A stretch of DNA of 64,000 nucleotides, taken from NCBI GenBank assembly GCA_034435675.1, contig DAOTWP010000382.1, positions 7,520 to 71,519 on the forward strand. The letters run 5' to 3'. Positions 41,054-49,432 of the stretch are shown here, in pieces (position 1 is the stretch's first letter; each line of letters begins with the position of its first letter). The notes beneath the pieces were generated by a model. The model was given only the letters and a program-made list of their open reading frames with translations. It was not told the origin of the DNA and ran no database searches. The position numbers and the translations under genes were made by a program. The stretch comes from DAOTWP01 sp034435675. Lineage in GTDB: Bacteria; Chloroflexota; Anaerolineae; Aggregatilineales; Phototrophicaceae.

Positions 41054-42190
41054 ATGACGACGACGACTCAAAACCCGCTGGCGCGCCTGCTGCGTGGAAA
41101 CTGGGGCTATCTGCTGCTGCTGGCGGTACTGATCCTGCTGCCGCATCTCATCGGCTGGCTGACGGGCGAAGGTCCATTTGGTATGGAGATTCGCGGGCGG
41201 ATGCGTCCCTCTGCGGGGGCGTCCATTTTCTGGCAGGGCATCATGGTCGAAGTGTTTGTGCTGGCGATTCTGGCGCTCAGCTATAACCTGATGTTCGGCT
41301 TCACCGGCGTCATCTCCTTCGGGCACGCGCTGTTCTTCGGCATGGGCGGCTATGCGATGGGCATCGTGCTGGAATACAGCGGCTGGCAGTCGGAAATCGC
41401 GCTGGCAGCCGGGGTGATTTTCGGGCTGGTGCTGTCGGGGGTGGTTGGCTTTGTGATTGCGCTGGTCTCGCTGCGGCTGCGCGGTGTGTACTTCGCCATT
41501 TTCACACTGGCAGTTGCAGAGATGTTTGCCATCTTTGTCGCCCGCTGGCAGTTCACCAACGCCGAGGACGGCTTTCCGGTTGCCAACGCGCCTGCGATTC
41601 TGAACCCTGTCAATAACCGCCTAGTGTTTTACTATCTGGCGCTGTTTTTTGTGGTGTTCACCTTCCTGTTCATTCGCCGCCTGATGAATTCTCCCACCGG
41701 GCGTGTGCTGCTGGCGATCCGCGAGAACGAGGAACGCGCCAAAGCCATTGGCTTTGATACCCTGCGCTATAAGCTGCTGGCGATCACGCTGGCAAGCATG
41801 ATGGCGGCGGGGGCGGGTATGGTCAATGTGCTGTTCACCATCAAGGTGGGTCCGGAAATCGCCGGGGTATCCTACACCGTTGATCCGCTGCTGATGACGA
41901 TTATCGGCGGCATCGGCACATTTAACGGTCCGTGGATTGGCGCGGCAGGACTGCACCTGAGCGAACGCATTCTCAACCGTGAATTTGACATCGGTGGCAT
42001 AGTCCTGAACATCGGGCAGTACTGGTCGCTGATTCTGGGCGTCGCCTTCATCGCGGTCGTGCTGATCTTCCCCAGCGGCATTGTGGGCAGTATCAGCCAG
42101 TGGCGGATGAAGCGCCGTCTGCGCCGGGCACAGCAGGCAGCACCCCCCACACCGCCCGCTGCTGCTCCTCAACCGGAAACAGCAGGCTGA
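41054..42190 (+). CDS. livM: ABC transporter permease LivM
   Basis: 378-residue permease with the LivM pattern: FTGVISFGHALFFGMGGY, RLRGVYFAIFTLAVAEMF, TGRVLLAIRENEERAKAIG (the EAA-like coupling loop) and a closing PSGIVGSI. The C-terminus is a Pro/Ala-rich tail (PPTPPAAAPQP). It forms the membrane channel with LivH. Last gene of the operon; an intrinsic terminator follows at 42254. Confidence 0.94.
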   Translation: MTTTTQNPLARLLRGNWGYLLLLAVLILLPHLIGWLTGEGPFGMEIRGRMRPSAGASIFWQGIMVEVFVLAILALSYNLMFGFTGVISFGHALFFGMGGYAMGIVLEYSGWQSEIALAAGVIFGLVLSGVVGFVIALVSLRLRGVYFAIFTLAVAEMFAIFVARWQFTNAEDGFPVANAPAILNPVNNRLVFYYLALFFVVFTFLFIRRLMNSPTGRVLLAIRENEERAKAIGFDTLRYKLLAITLASMMAAGAGMVNVLFTIKVGPEIAGVSYTVDPLLMTIIGGIGTFNGPWIGAAGLHLSERILNREFDIGGIVLNIGQYWSLILGVAFIAVVLIFPSGIVGSISQWRMKRRLRRAQQAAPPTPPAAAPQPETAG

Positions 42191-42253
42191 GGCAGGATAA
42201 CGCAGTTCCGGCGGTTTTCGTCATCTACATGCAATTGAAATCGGCACAGCAAG

Positions 42254-42282
42254 AAGCAGGCACTGCGCCTGCTTTTTATTTT
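42254..42282 (+). terminator. Intrinsic terminator of the liv operon
   Basis: Perfect 8-bp stem AAGCAGGC / GCCTGCTT with 5-base loop ACTGC, followed directly by TTTATTTT. 64 bp after the livM stop. Confidence 0.9.
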
Positions 42283-42362
42283 GCTTAAGACTTACGACGC
42301 AGCTTACAGGATGGCAATGCTATTTTATGTGACAGATTTCACAATTGATCCTAGAATCAGAT

Positions 42363-42574
42363 TAAGTGTCTATCCGTAAACCGGTTTTCCTGAACAAGGG
42401 GATTGTGCGCTTTAACGATTAAATCCGGAGAACAAGGGCGGACATGCGCTGCGCTTAGTCCTCCCCTACGAACCGTAGGTTGTGTAGGGTGCGGACTAAC
42501 GGCGCCTGCGCCTGCATGTCCGCTCAAACTGCATCATCCCCTTGTTTGCGTTTACGGAAAGCTACTAAGTGTCT
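42363..42574. mobile_element. MITE-like element with 9-bp flanking direct repeat
   Basis: TAAGTGTCT occurs at 42363-42371 and at 42566-42574. Between them, TCCGTAAAC (42373-42381) and its inverse GTTTACGGA (42550-42558) form terminal repeats, and the arms go on pairing: AACAAGGGGATT near 42393 against CATCCCCTTGTTT near 42534, GCGGACATGC near 42436 against GCATGTCCGC, and CCTACG/CGTAGG around a 3-base centre near 42471. No reading frame lies inside. The structure is that of a non-autonomous element of about 190 bp; the direct repeat would be the target-site duplication. The 10806-10940 repeat begins with the same TCCGTAAAC. Confidence 0.6.
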
Positions 42575-42601
42575 CCGGCATCTTGCCGGGAGGAGATCAC
42601 C

Positions 42602-43447
42602 ATGAAAAGCACTGGCATACTGCGCCACCCCAACTGGTGGATTGGCATGGTGCTGCTGGGGCTGCTGCTGCTCTTTGCCGCGCCGGTGCGCGCCGACACG
42701 GCATACTGGTCGGGTACATTGAATGCTGCTTCCCCTGTTGGCAACTTTATGACGCCGTTTTCGTTCGACACATGGTACGCCTGTCCTTACCATGCACAAC
42801 CGTTGTTCGTGTCCAGCAGTGGCACCTACACCCTTAGCGGCGTGAGCACCTCGCCGTTTATGGACACGATCTTATATCTGTATGAGGGGAGTTTTGACCC
42901 GTCGAATGGTCGCCATCACCTGATTGCCTTTGACGACGATTCCGCCGGCGACCTGCGCCCGCTGATTACCCATGTAATGCAAGCCAACGTCCAGTATTTT
43001 GCCGTGACCATTCCGTTCGGCTGTGGTTATGTGGGCACCTTCACGAACCAGATCACGGGACCGGGAATTGTGCATCTCGGATATATAGGAGCTATTGGTG
43101 GTCCGCCGCCAGATAACCGGCTGAACTGGCAGTTTGGCGATGATCTGGCAGTGCTTTATGTGCAGCAGGACGCTGCAGGCAATCCAGCGCTGCACATTTA
43201 CTGCGTGAATGCAAACAGCGCGGGGGTGCTGGGGCTGGTTGTGACAAGCGCTGATCTTGCTGGCATCCCGGATCCACCTGCCCGGAACACGCTGGTGGCA
43301 CAAAGCGCCGTGTGCGCTGTGTCTTTCTGGGTGCTGACGACCGGTGAATATCAGGTCAACATTCGAAACACAGCGGGCAAGGTGTTTGTCATCGTCATGC
43401 AGGATTTGGCGGGCAGCGGCATCTACCATCAACTGCTGGAACCCTGA
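42602..43447 (+). CDS. Secreted beta-rich protein, PPC-like
   Basis: 281-residue exported protein. A signal peptide ends near APVRAD. The mature chain has MDTILYLYEGSFDPSNGRHHL, then FDDDSAGDLRPLITHVM, FAVTIPFGCGYVGTFTNQI and GPG: a calcium-compatible DxDxDxG-like acidic stretch in a PPC/DVUF-type beta-sandwich. A second half continues with VLYVQQDAAGNPALHIYCVN. No catalytic residues are visible. GGAGGAG seven bases before the ATG at 42602 sets the start. Its gene follows the MITE-like element directly, so the element may supply or disrupt its promoter. Confidence 0.75.
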   Translation: MKSTGILRHPNWWIGMVLLGLLLLFAAPVRADTAYWSGTLNAASPVGNFMTPFSFDTWYACPYHAQPLFVSSSGTYTLSGVSTSPFMDTILYLYEGSFDPSNGRHHLIAFDDDSAGDLRPLITHVMQANVQYFAVTIPFGCGYVGTFTNQITGPGIVHLGYIGAIGGPPPDNRLNWQFGDDLAVLYVQQDAAGNPALHIYCVNANSAGVLGLVVTSADLAGIPDPPARNTLVAQSAVCAVSFWVLTTGEYQVNIRNTAGKVFVIVMQDLAGSGIYHQLLEP

Positions 43448-43486
43448 CGGCGCAGGAAACGGCTTAACCCACCGCACACAAACACA

Positions 43487-43514
43487 AACGCCCCGGTCAA
43501 TGCGTCGGGGCGTT
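43487..43514. terminator. Bidirectional terminator hairpin
   Basis: Perfect 9-bp arms AACGCCCCG / CGGGGCGTT with a 10-base loop, between the convergent genes ending at 43447 and 43550. The 15-mer AACGCCCCGGTCAAT of its left arm recurs at about 46003 in a non-hairpin context. Confidence 0.65.
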
Positions 43515-43549
43515 CGCTGTTGCGCAGCAGGGTTTGTGCCGCTTGCGGT

Positions 43550-44596
43550 TTAGAAGAAGACCTTCGCCAGCTTGAGCACGCCCTGACTCCAGGGGACACG
43601 ATGTGTGACGCCGCTTTGCCCGCTGAAGTTGTTCAGGTTGGCAACATACCAGTCATAATTGCGGATCAGCGAGTCTTTGTTGGAGTATTTGGGAGTCCAG
43701 CCCAGCACCTTTTCCGCCTTTTCAATCGAGACAAACGATTCTTTCACCGCCGTTTCGTAAACCCAGGGATACAGCGGCGACAGATTCAGCCGATCCAGAA
43801 TGCGCAGCACCCACAGCGCGGGCGCAACGGGGACGGAAATGATGCGTTTGCCAAACCCGGCATGATCCAGCACTGCCTGAAAATCTGCCTTGAAGGTGCC
43901 GAACTCTTTCGCGCCGACGTTGAAGGTGTCATTTGCTTTTTCGGCGTCCAGTGTGGCGCTCAGGTAGATGGCGTCGCACAAGTCCTCAACGTCGAGATAC
44001 TGGTAAGGATTGTCGCCTTTGCCGGGAATGGGGAAGTTCTTGCCATCTTTCGCCCAGTCATACAGCAGCGCGAACACGCCCAGCCGCTCCGGTCCGATGA
44101 ACGACTTGGGGCGGATGATCGGCACACACAAACCCTTCGCGCGGTATTCAAGGCAGACTTCCTCCGCCATGATTTTCGCCTTGCCATACGGACCCACGCC
44201 GATGAGCTGGTCGGTTTCGTACAGCGGGTGATGATCAGGCACGCCGTAGACGGCGGTAGAGGAAACGTGGATGAAGCGCTGCGCGCCGTGCGCCGCTGCC
44301 GACTCCAGCACGGTGCGCGTTCCGTCAATGTCGGTGGAGTAGATGTCCGCCTCTTTGTACAGCGGCAGCGCTGCCGCCGTATGGATAACGATGTCTACTC
44401 CCTGCATGGCGCGGTCAACATCGGCACGCAGGCGAATATCGCCGCGCACTTCCGTGATTTGCGGGCGTTCGGGATAATCAAACGGCTGCAAGTCCAGCGA
44501 GACGACCCGCTGCCCCCGTGCCAGCAAATAGCGCGCCATGTTGATGCCGAGGAAGCCCGCCCCGCCGGTAATCAGATAGGTTTTGGTTTCTGCCAT
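43550..44596 (-). CDS. NAD-dependent epimerase/dehydratase (extended SDR)
   Basis: 348-residue extended SDR. TGGAGFLG cofactor loop at residues 10-17, SLDLQPF, HVSSTAVYG (active-site Ser/Thr), YGKAK (YxxxK, Tyr and Lys catalytic), then IIRPKSFIGPERLGVF and LDVEDLCDAIY. It resembles 3-beta-hydroxysteroid or nucleoside-diphosphate-sugar epimerases of the NAD(P)H steroid group. The ATG at 44596 has GAGAGAG upstream. Two CRP-type sites at 44622-44656 lie before it, so it is likely activated by a CRP/FNR-family protein. Confidence 0.88.
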   Translation of the reverse strand: MAETKTYLITGGAGFLGINMARYLLARGQRVVSLDLQPFDYPERPQITEVRGDIRLRADVDRAMQGVDIVIHTAAALPLYKEADIYSTDIDGTRTVLESAAAHGAQRFIHVSSTAVYGVPDHHPLYETDQLIGVGPYGKAKIMAEEVCLEYRAKGLCVPIIRPKSFIGPERLGVFALLYDWAKDGKNFPIPGKGDNPYQYLDVEDLCDAIYLSATLDAEKANDTFNVGAKEFGTFKADFQAVLDHAGFGKRIISVPVAPALWVLRILDRLNLSPLYPWVYETAVKESFVSIEKAEKVLGWTPKYSNKDSLIRNYDWYVANLNNFSGQSGVTHRVPWSQGVLKLAKVFF

Positions 44597-44621
44597 CAAT
44601 GCTCTCTCAATCACCAGAATT

Positions 44622-44656
44622 TGTGATATCGCTCACAGTGTGATGTCGCTCACAGT
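44622..44656 (-). promoter_or_regulatory. Two tandem CRP-type boxes
   Basis: TGTGA-N6-TCACA at 44622-44637 (tatcgc spacer) and at 44639-44654 (tgtcgc spacer), centres 17 bp apart, 26-60 bp upstream of the epimerase start. The consensus half-sites are perfect in both. They form two copies of a 17-bp unit (16 of 17 identical). The nearest cNMP-binding gene in the window is at 60020, which lacks a DNA-binding domain. Confidence 0.6.
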
Positions 44657-44672
44657 GTAGCCCGGCTGCGTT

Positions 44673-45875
44673 CTAGCGGTCAATGCCGAGTCGCGGCAGT
44701 GCCAGCAGTCCTGCTGTGAGGATGACGCCGCCGATAACGCCAAATGCCAGCGGCAGCGAGCGCGTTGCCAGCGCGGCATACAGCGGCGCCAGCAGCGCAA
44801 CGAACAGGCTGAGCAGCATGTTCATCAACGAAAGCACGGTCGCACGGGTGGCGCTGGCAATCTGCGCATTCTGGACGGCGGACACCAGCGGCGCGCGCAG
44901 ATCGTTGGTTGCGTACAGCCACACAATCAACAGCCAACCGGACAACCCACCGGTCGTCAGCGCCAGCAGCAGGTACGCGGCGCCTGGCAGCAGGGTCAGC
45001 AGCCAGAATGCCCGCCGCCTGCCCAGCACCCGTTCAACCAGATAGGCGTAACGCTGAGCCAGCGCCGCGCCGAGGCTGCCCAGCGACAGGGCGAGCGCAA
45101 TCGCAAACGGTGGCACCGCCCGTTCCGTGAGCGTTGGCGCGGCAAGCGTCGTCACCAGTGTGCCGGTGAACGGGGTGGTCAGCACCACCAGCAGCACCAG
45201 ACGCCGCAGGGGGCGATTGCCGAGCAGTTCGCCCAGACCGGCACGGAAGATGGCGCGGCTGTTAGGGCGCTGCTGCCCCTGTGCGGGCTGCCACGGCGCA
45301 GGCGGTTCGCGCAGCGCCGCGCAGAGCAGCAAGCCAATCAACAATATGCCCGCCGTGAGCGCAATTGCCAGATCAAACCGTTCTGGGCTGAGGTCGCCCA
45401 CAATGACCGCACCAACCAGCGGCGCAAGAAAAAAGGCAATTTGCCCGGCGCTGTGGTAGCGCCCCATCACCCGCTGCATGCTTCGCTCACGGGTCGTGGC
45501 ATCGCCAGGCAGGCTGTCATAGATCAGCGCCTCCGCCGCGCCGGACATGCACGCGAACCCGGCTCCGGTGAACAGCGCAACCAGCAGGTACAACGCATAA
45601 CTGCGGCTGAACAGAAACAGCAGTTCGCCGCAGCATAACAAGCCCACACCTGCTGCCAGTGACCAGCGCCGTCCGGCACGATCAGCCAGCACCCCGGTGG
45701 GCACTTCAAATAGAAACACTGCTGCCGTGACCAGCGACTCAATCGTGCTGATTTGCAGCAGCGACAAGCCGCGACTGCCCAACAGCAGCGCGTAAACATG
45801 GATGTACAGGTGAAAGCGGGTGCAAAAGTAAATCGCGGTCACAACCGGGATATTGCGCTGCGTCAGCGGCTGCAT
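44673..45875 (-). CDS. MFS transporter
   Basis: 400-residue protein with twelve predicted helices and the MFS A-motif-like loop VLADRAGRRWSLAAGV near residue 60. Its N-terminus IYFCTRFHLYIHVYALLLGSRGLSLLQ and GAAEALIYDSL pattern place it with drug/sugar-type MFS members; the substrate is unknown. The ATG at 45875 follows GAGGTG six bases upstream and is preferred to the TTG at 45878. Same strand as the epimerase, 76 bp apart; the gap contains the CRP-type boxes. Confidence 0.87.
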   Translation of the reverse strand: MQPLTQRNIPVVTAIYFCTRFHLYIHVYALLLGSRGLSLLQISTIESLVTAAVFLFEVPTGVLADRAGRRWSLAAGVGLLCCGELLFLFSRSYALYLLVALFTGAGFACMSGAAEALIYDSLPGDATTRERSMQRVMGRYHSAGQIAFFLAPLVGAVIVGDLSPERFDLAIALTAGILLIGLLLCAALREPPAPWQPAQGQQRPNSRAIFRAGLGELLGNRPLRRLVLLVVLTTPFTGTLVTTLAAPTLTERAVPPFAIALALSLGSLGAALAQRYAYLVERVLGRRRAFWLLTLLPGAAYLLLALTTGGLSGWLLIVWLYATNDLRAPLVSAVQNAQIASATRATVLSLMNMLLSLFVALLAPLYAALATRSLPLAFGVIGGVILTAGLLALPRLGIDR

Positions 45876-46381
45876 CAAAGCACCTCAAGAATTGAGCTGT
45901 TGTCAGGTTTTGGGCAGTGCCAGCGCCAGAATCAATACAACGCCGCATGCGGTATGCCCTGCGACGTTTGCGACGTTCTAGCGAACTGGCAAACGGAACG
46001 ACGAACGCCCCGGTCAATCCATCGTGACCGGCACGGTCAGGGGTATCCCTGCTGCATAGGGTATCCTTATGCGCGGAAGCTGCTGCCTGCCATGGGGCAA
46101 TTCCTGTGGGTGCTAAAACTCATGGAGCTGACTATAGCACAGTCCCCTGCCTTCCACCAACCCTGGGCAAGTTTCGTAGGGACAAACTGCCCCGGAACCC
46201 GGCTGCACGCTCCGCGCAGGTTTAATAATCTGGCACAGCAGGGCAGCATTACGTCCGTGTTTTACGCTACAATAGCGTGAGCGCCTGGTAGCAATCCATG
46301 CCGCAATAGAGCAAATTGCGGATCAAGCGTGTCAACCCATTCGGTTCTGCAAATGGTTCAAGCCGTTGGAGTCTGTTAAGG
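45876..46381. other. 506-bp divergent gap before the HSP90-like gene
   Basis: No credible gene. Near the right end TACAAT (46268-46273) fits a -10 and lies in the perfect palindrome ACGCTA-CAA-TAGCGT (46264-46278), a promoter with a possible repressor site over it. AACGCCCCGGTCAAT at about 46003-46017 is a 15-base match to the left part of the terminator at 43487, and GGTCA/TGACC forms a small hairpin there. Confidence 0.45.
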
Positions 46382-48223
46382 ATGAGTGAGACCGACCACG
46401 CCAAACGCCCCTTTAAGCTGCATTTGCCGGGCTTGCTGAAAGTTTTGGCAGAACACCTGTATTCGACCAAGAAAGTCGCCCTGCGTGAGTTGATCCAGAA
46501 TGCGCACGACAGCTGCATCCGCCGCAGTGTGGAAGCGGTTGACCCGCGCTACCGCCCCCGGATTCATATCTCTGTGGATCGGGAACGACAACTGTTGATT
46601 ATCGAAGATAACGGCTCTGGCCTGACGGCAGAGGACATTGACGACTACCTGTCCACCATCGGGCGCAGCTACACCCGCGAATTGACCGAAAGGCTTTCGA
46701 TTCTGTCGCCGGACAAAGCCTCCGAATTAATCGGGCAGTTTGGGCTGGGCTTCCTCAGCGCCTTTTTGATCGCGCAGGAAGTCACGCTGATCACCCGTTC
46801 CTACAAACCCGGCAGCAGCGCCGTGTGCTGGCGTTCCGGCGGGGATGAGTATTATGAAGTGACCCCAGCAGAAAAAGAGACCCCCGGCACGCGGCTGGAA
46901 ATTGTCATCAAACCGAGCGCTTCTTTTCTATTTCAGGAACAGGTGCTGCAAGAAACCGTGCGCCAGTATGCCGACTTCCTGCCGATCCCGATTATGATTG
47001 GCACGGACCCGATGCCGGTCAACCTGATGACCCCACCCTGGGAAGCAGCAGACCCGCAAAAAGCGGCGCTGGAATACATCGAGCGCGTGTTCAATACCCA
47101 GCCGATCAGCGTGATTGCCCTGCACGACCAGACGATTGATCTGGGGCACGACACGATGCTCATCCCGCTGAACGGTTTTCTATTTGTGCCGCCGCGCTCT
47201 GTCGCGTCGGTCCGCGAGTTTGGCGACCTGATTATTTACATCAAGCGCATGTTCATCCGTGACCGCGAACGCGACCTGCTGCCACCCTGGGCACGGTTTG
47301 TGCGCGGTGTTATTGACTGCCCCTATTTACAACCGACGGCATCCCGTGAGGGCATTCATCAGGACGATACCTTCCTGTTTGTGCAGCAGGCAGTCGAAAT
47401 GCAGCTTGTCGAGGCGCTTAACCGTATCGCGCAGGAGGACCCGCAGACGTGGAAACGGATTGTGCGCGGGCATACGGATGTGATTACCGGCTGGGCAGTC
47501 ACCGATAACACGTTCTTCGAGCGTGTGGCACCAATCATCACGTTCCGCACAACACGCGGCATGCTCAGCCTGCCGGAATACCTGGCGCTGACCAGCGGTA
47601 CATTGTATTACGTCACGCGCGAACTGGGCAGCCTGCAAGAACAACTGCTTGCCGAAGGGCACGATGTACCGGTGATTGATGCGTCATGGTTTGCCGTGCC
47701 CGCGTTCCTCAAGAAGTTTGCTGCATGGCGCGGGGATATCAAACTGGTGCAGTTGGATGGCGAGTCGAAACAGCTTCTGCGTCCAATTTCCGAAGACGAT
47801 TATTTGGATATCCTGGACTTCTTTCGCCGGCAGGGCATTCGCGCGCGGATTGCGCACTTCAAGCCGGCTGCCGTGCCCGCGCTGATCTACTACCCGCAGG
47901 ATGCCGAGTTCATCATCGAAACGCGCGAGGCGCTGGACGCCGGGGAACTGCCCGGTCCGCTCGCCGGTTTGGTCAGCGATTATCTTGAGGAGATGCAGAC
48001 CGGCGCAGATGACCTCAAAGGCACGCTCTATCTGAACGCTGCCTGTTCGCTGGTGCGTGGGCTGGCGGAAAACCCGCCTGCACCAGTGCTGCGCGACGCG
48101 GCACTGACCCTGATCTATCAGGTCGCGCGACTGTTTAGCGGGCGTACCCTGACCGCCGGGGATGCGGCGCAAGCGTTCCGCGAGAGTGTGCGCGCGCTGG
48201 AACAACTGGTGCAGGGCAGGTAA
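46382..48223 (+). CDS. HSP90/HtpG-type ATPase (divergent)
   Basis: 613 residues. GHKL ATPase motifs are complete: E36 and N40 in ALRELIQNAHDS (N-box), D76-NGSG (G1) and GQFGLGFLSAFLI (G2). The middle-domain catalytic arginine is in TASREG (R322) after RFVRGVIDCPYL. The C-terminal third diverges strongly from HtpG and ends without an MEEVD-type tail. It likely folds or remodels clients in the cytoplasm in an ATP-driven cycle. It resembles the non-HtpG 'HSP90 family protein' group of about 600 residues in other bacteria. Two paralogous TPR-like genes follow directly, the first 3 bp away, so a dedicated chaperone-partner system is likely. The start at ATG 46382 has GGAG about 13 bases before. 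Confidence 0.9.
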   Translation: MSETDHAKRPFKLHLPGLLKVLAEHLYSTKKVALRELIQNAHDSCIRRSVEAVDPRYRPRIHISVDRERQLLIIEDNGSGLTAEDIDDYLSTIGRSYTRELTERLSILSPDKASELIGQFGLGFLSAFLIAQEVTLITRSYKPGSSAVCWRSGGDEYYEVTPAEKETPGTRLEIVIKPSASFLFQEQVLQETVRQYADFLPIPIMIGTDPMPVNLMTPPWEAADPQKAALEYIERVFNTQPISVIALHDQTIDLGHDTMLIPLNGFLFVPPRSVASVREFGDLIIYIKRMFIRDRERDLLPPWARFVRGVIDCPYLQPTASREGIHQDDTFLFVQQAVEMQLVEALNRIAQEDPQTWKRIVRGHTDVITGWAVTDNTFFERVAPIITFRTTRGMLSLPEYLALTSGTLYYVTRELGSLQEQLLAEGHDVPVIDASWFAVPAFLKKFAAWRGDIKLVQLDGESKQLLRPISEDDYLDILDFFRRQGIRARIAHFKPAAVPALIYYPQDAEFIIETREALDAGELPGPLAGLVSDYLEEMQTGADDLKGTLYLNAACSLVRGLAENPPAPVLRDAALTLIYQVARLFSGRTLTAGDAAQAFRESVRALEQLVQGR

Positions 48224-48226
48224 GCG

Positions 48227-49297
48227 ATGGATGTCGATCTGTGGGGTTGGTTTGATGGCATCTACTGGGAAGCCATACGCAGCGGTCAGCGAGAACGGCG
48301 GCAGTTAGTAGATATGTTTTATCGGGCGCGCGATTACCTCGAGACCAATCCGCAGCAGGCGCTGGCGTTTTTGCAGCAGGGGCGCGACCTTGCCCGACTG
48401 CTATCTGAACCCTGTGTTGCCCTGTTTTACGATTACTGGATCAGTGAAACCTATCTGTTCTATCTGGATGATGTCAGGCAGGGCATGGATCACGCCATCA
48501 GGGCATCCGTGGCGGCAAGCAAGCCAGCATACCAGCACTGCCCGGTGCGCGCGCGGGTCTACCGCGTACTGGTGGATGCTTACATGATTCGCGACCCAGT
48601 GGGTTATGTCCAGCAGATTGAGGAGACCACCGCGTTTATGGAGCGCGAAATTCCGCTGGATGATGACACGCGCTACCTGCTGCAAGCCCGGCGGGTCGGG
48701 CTGGCGTTCGCGTTTGACCGGCTGGAAGATGCCACCGAACAAGCGCTGCGTTTCCTGGCGCTGTGTGACGGCAGCCTGTTCCAGCAGGCATCTGCCTATG
48801 CCATGTTGTGCCGCTTTGCCTATCTGCGCGGAGACCTGGCGGCGGCGCAGGGCTATGCTGACGATGGCGAACGCAGTGCGCGGCTGACAGATCGTAAAGG
48901 CTCGCTGGCGTCGCTGCTGGCGTGGCAGGCGCTGCTGGCGTTGAAGCGTGGCGCAACGGAAGAGGCTGCGGGACTTCAGCGGCAGGCAGTGGCGCGCGCT
49001 GCGGCGCTGGGGCGCAAACCGTACACCGCCTACTATGACGCCATGTGCGATTATTATGAACTGACCGGCGCAGTCGATCAGGCGCTGGCGCTGCGCGAGC
49101 AGGAACTGGCAGATGCCATCAACAGTGGCAGCCCGCACAGCGAATGCGAGTGCCGCCTGAAGTGCTGCAAGCTGTTCCAGCGCAGTGGTCAGCAGGCGGC
49201 ATTTGCCGAAGCACTGGCGCAGGCACGCGAAGCGGCAAAGCAGCTGCTTGCCCCGGCACATTTTCTGGGCAAGCTGGACGGGCTGCTGCAAGCCTGA
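48227..49297 (+). CDS. Helical repeat (TPR-like) protein, HSP90-linked, copy 1
   Basis: 356-residue all-helical protein. It begins MDVDLWGWFDGIYWEAIR; the interior shows amphipathic helix pairs and TPR-like units (ALAFLQQGRDLARLL, ASLLAWQALLALKRGATEEA, YYELTGAVDQALALREQEL). No signal peptide, catalytic motif or known domain is recognised. It starts 3 bp after the HSP90-like stop, so it is in the same operon. A paralogue, copy 2, follows 135 bp later with 13 of the first 16 residues identical and the stretch PLDDDTRYLLQARR conserved in both. A co-chaperone or client-binding role is inferred from context only. Confidence 0.8.
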   Translation: MDVDLWGWFDGIYWEAIRSGQRERRQLVDMFYRARDYLETNPQQALAFLQQGRDLARLLSEPCVALFYDYWISETYLFYLDDVRQGMDHAIRASVAASKPAYQHCPVRARVYRVLVDAYMIRDPVGYVQQIEETTAFMEREIPLDDDTRYLLQARRVGLAFAFDRLEDATEQALRFLALCDGSLFQQASAYAMLCRFAYLRGDLAAAQGYADDGERSARLTDRKGSLASLLAWQALLALKRGATEEAAGLQRQAVARAAALGRKPYTAYYDAMCDYYELTGAVDQALALREQELADAINSGSPHSECECRLKCCKLFQRSGQQAAFAEALAQAREAAKQLLAPAHFLGKLDGLLQA

Positions 49298-49393
49298 ATG
49301 CTGCACAGGTGCTTTGGCAATGTGCGCCACCGCATGCAGCGACATGCTGCCGACTACGCCATGTTTATGCCGCGCAGCATATTTCGAAAACCC

Positions 49394-49414
49394 GGACGGC
49401 TGCGCCAGCCGTCC
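49394..49414. other. Perfect hairpin between the two paralogues
   Basis: GGACGGCTG / CAGCCGTCC, 9-bp stem, 3-base loop CGC, ending 18 bp before the second paralogue's start. No ribosome site is visible between it and the ATG at 49433. It may be an RNA processing or attenuation signal that sets the ratio of copy 1 to copy 2. Confidence 0.5.
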
Positions 49415-49432
49415 CTGGACACATTGTGATCT

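Noticed and set aside
46003..46030. 15-base match to the 43487 terminator, possible second terminator
   Set aside because: Only the left arm is shared; the right half does not pair to form the same stem.
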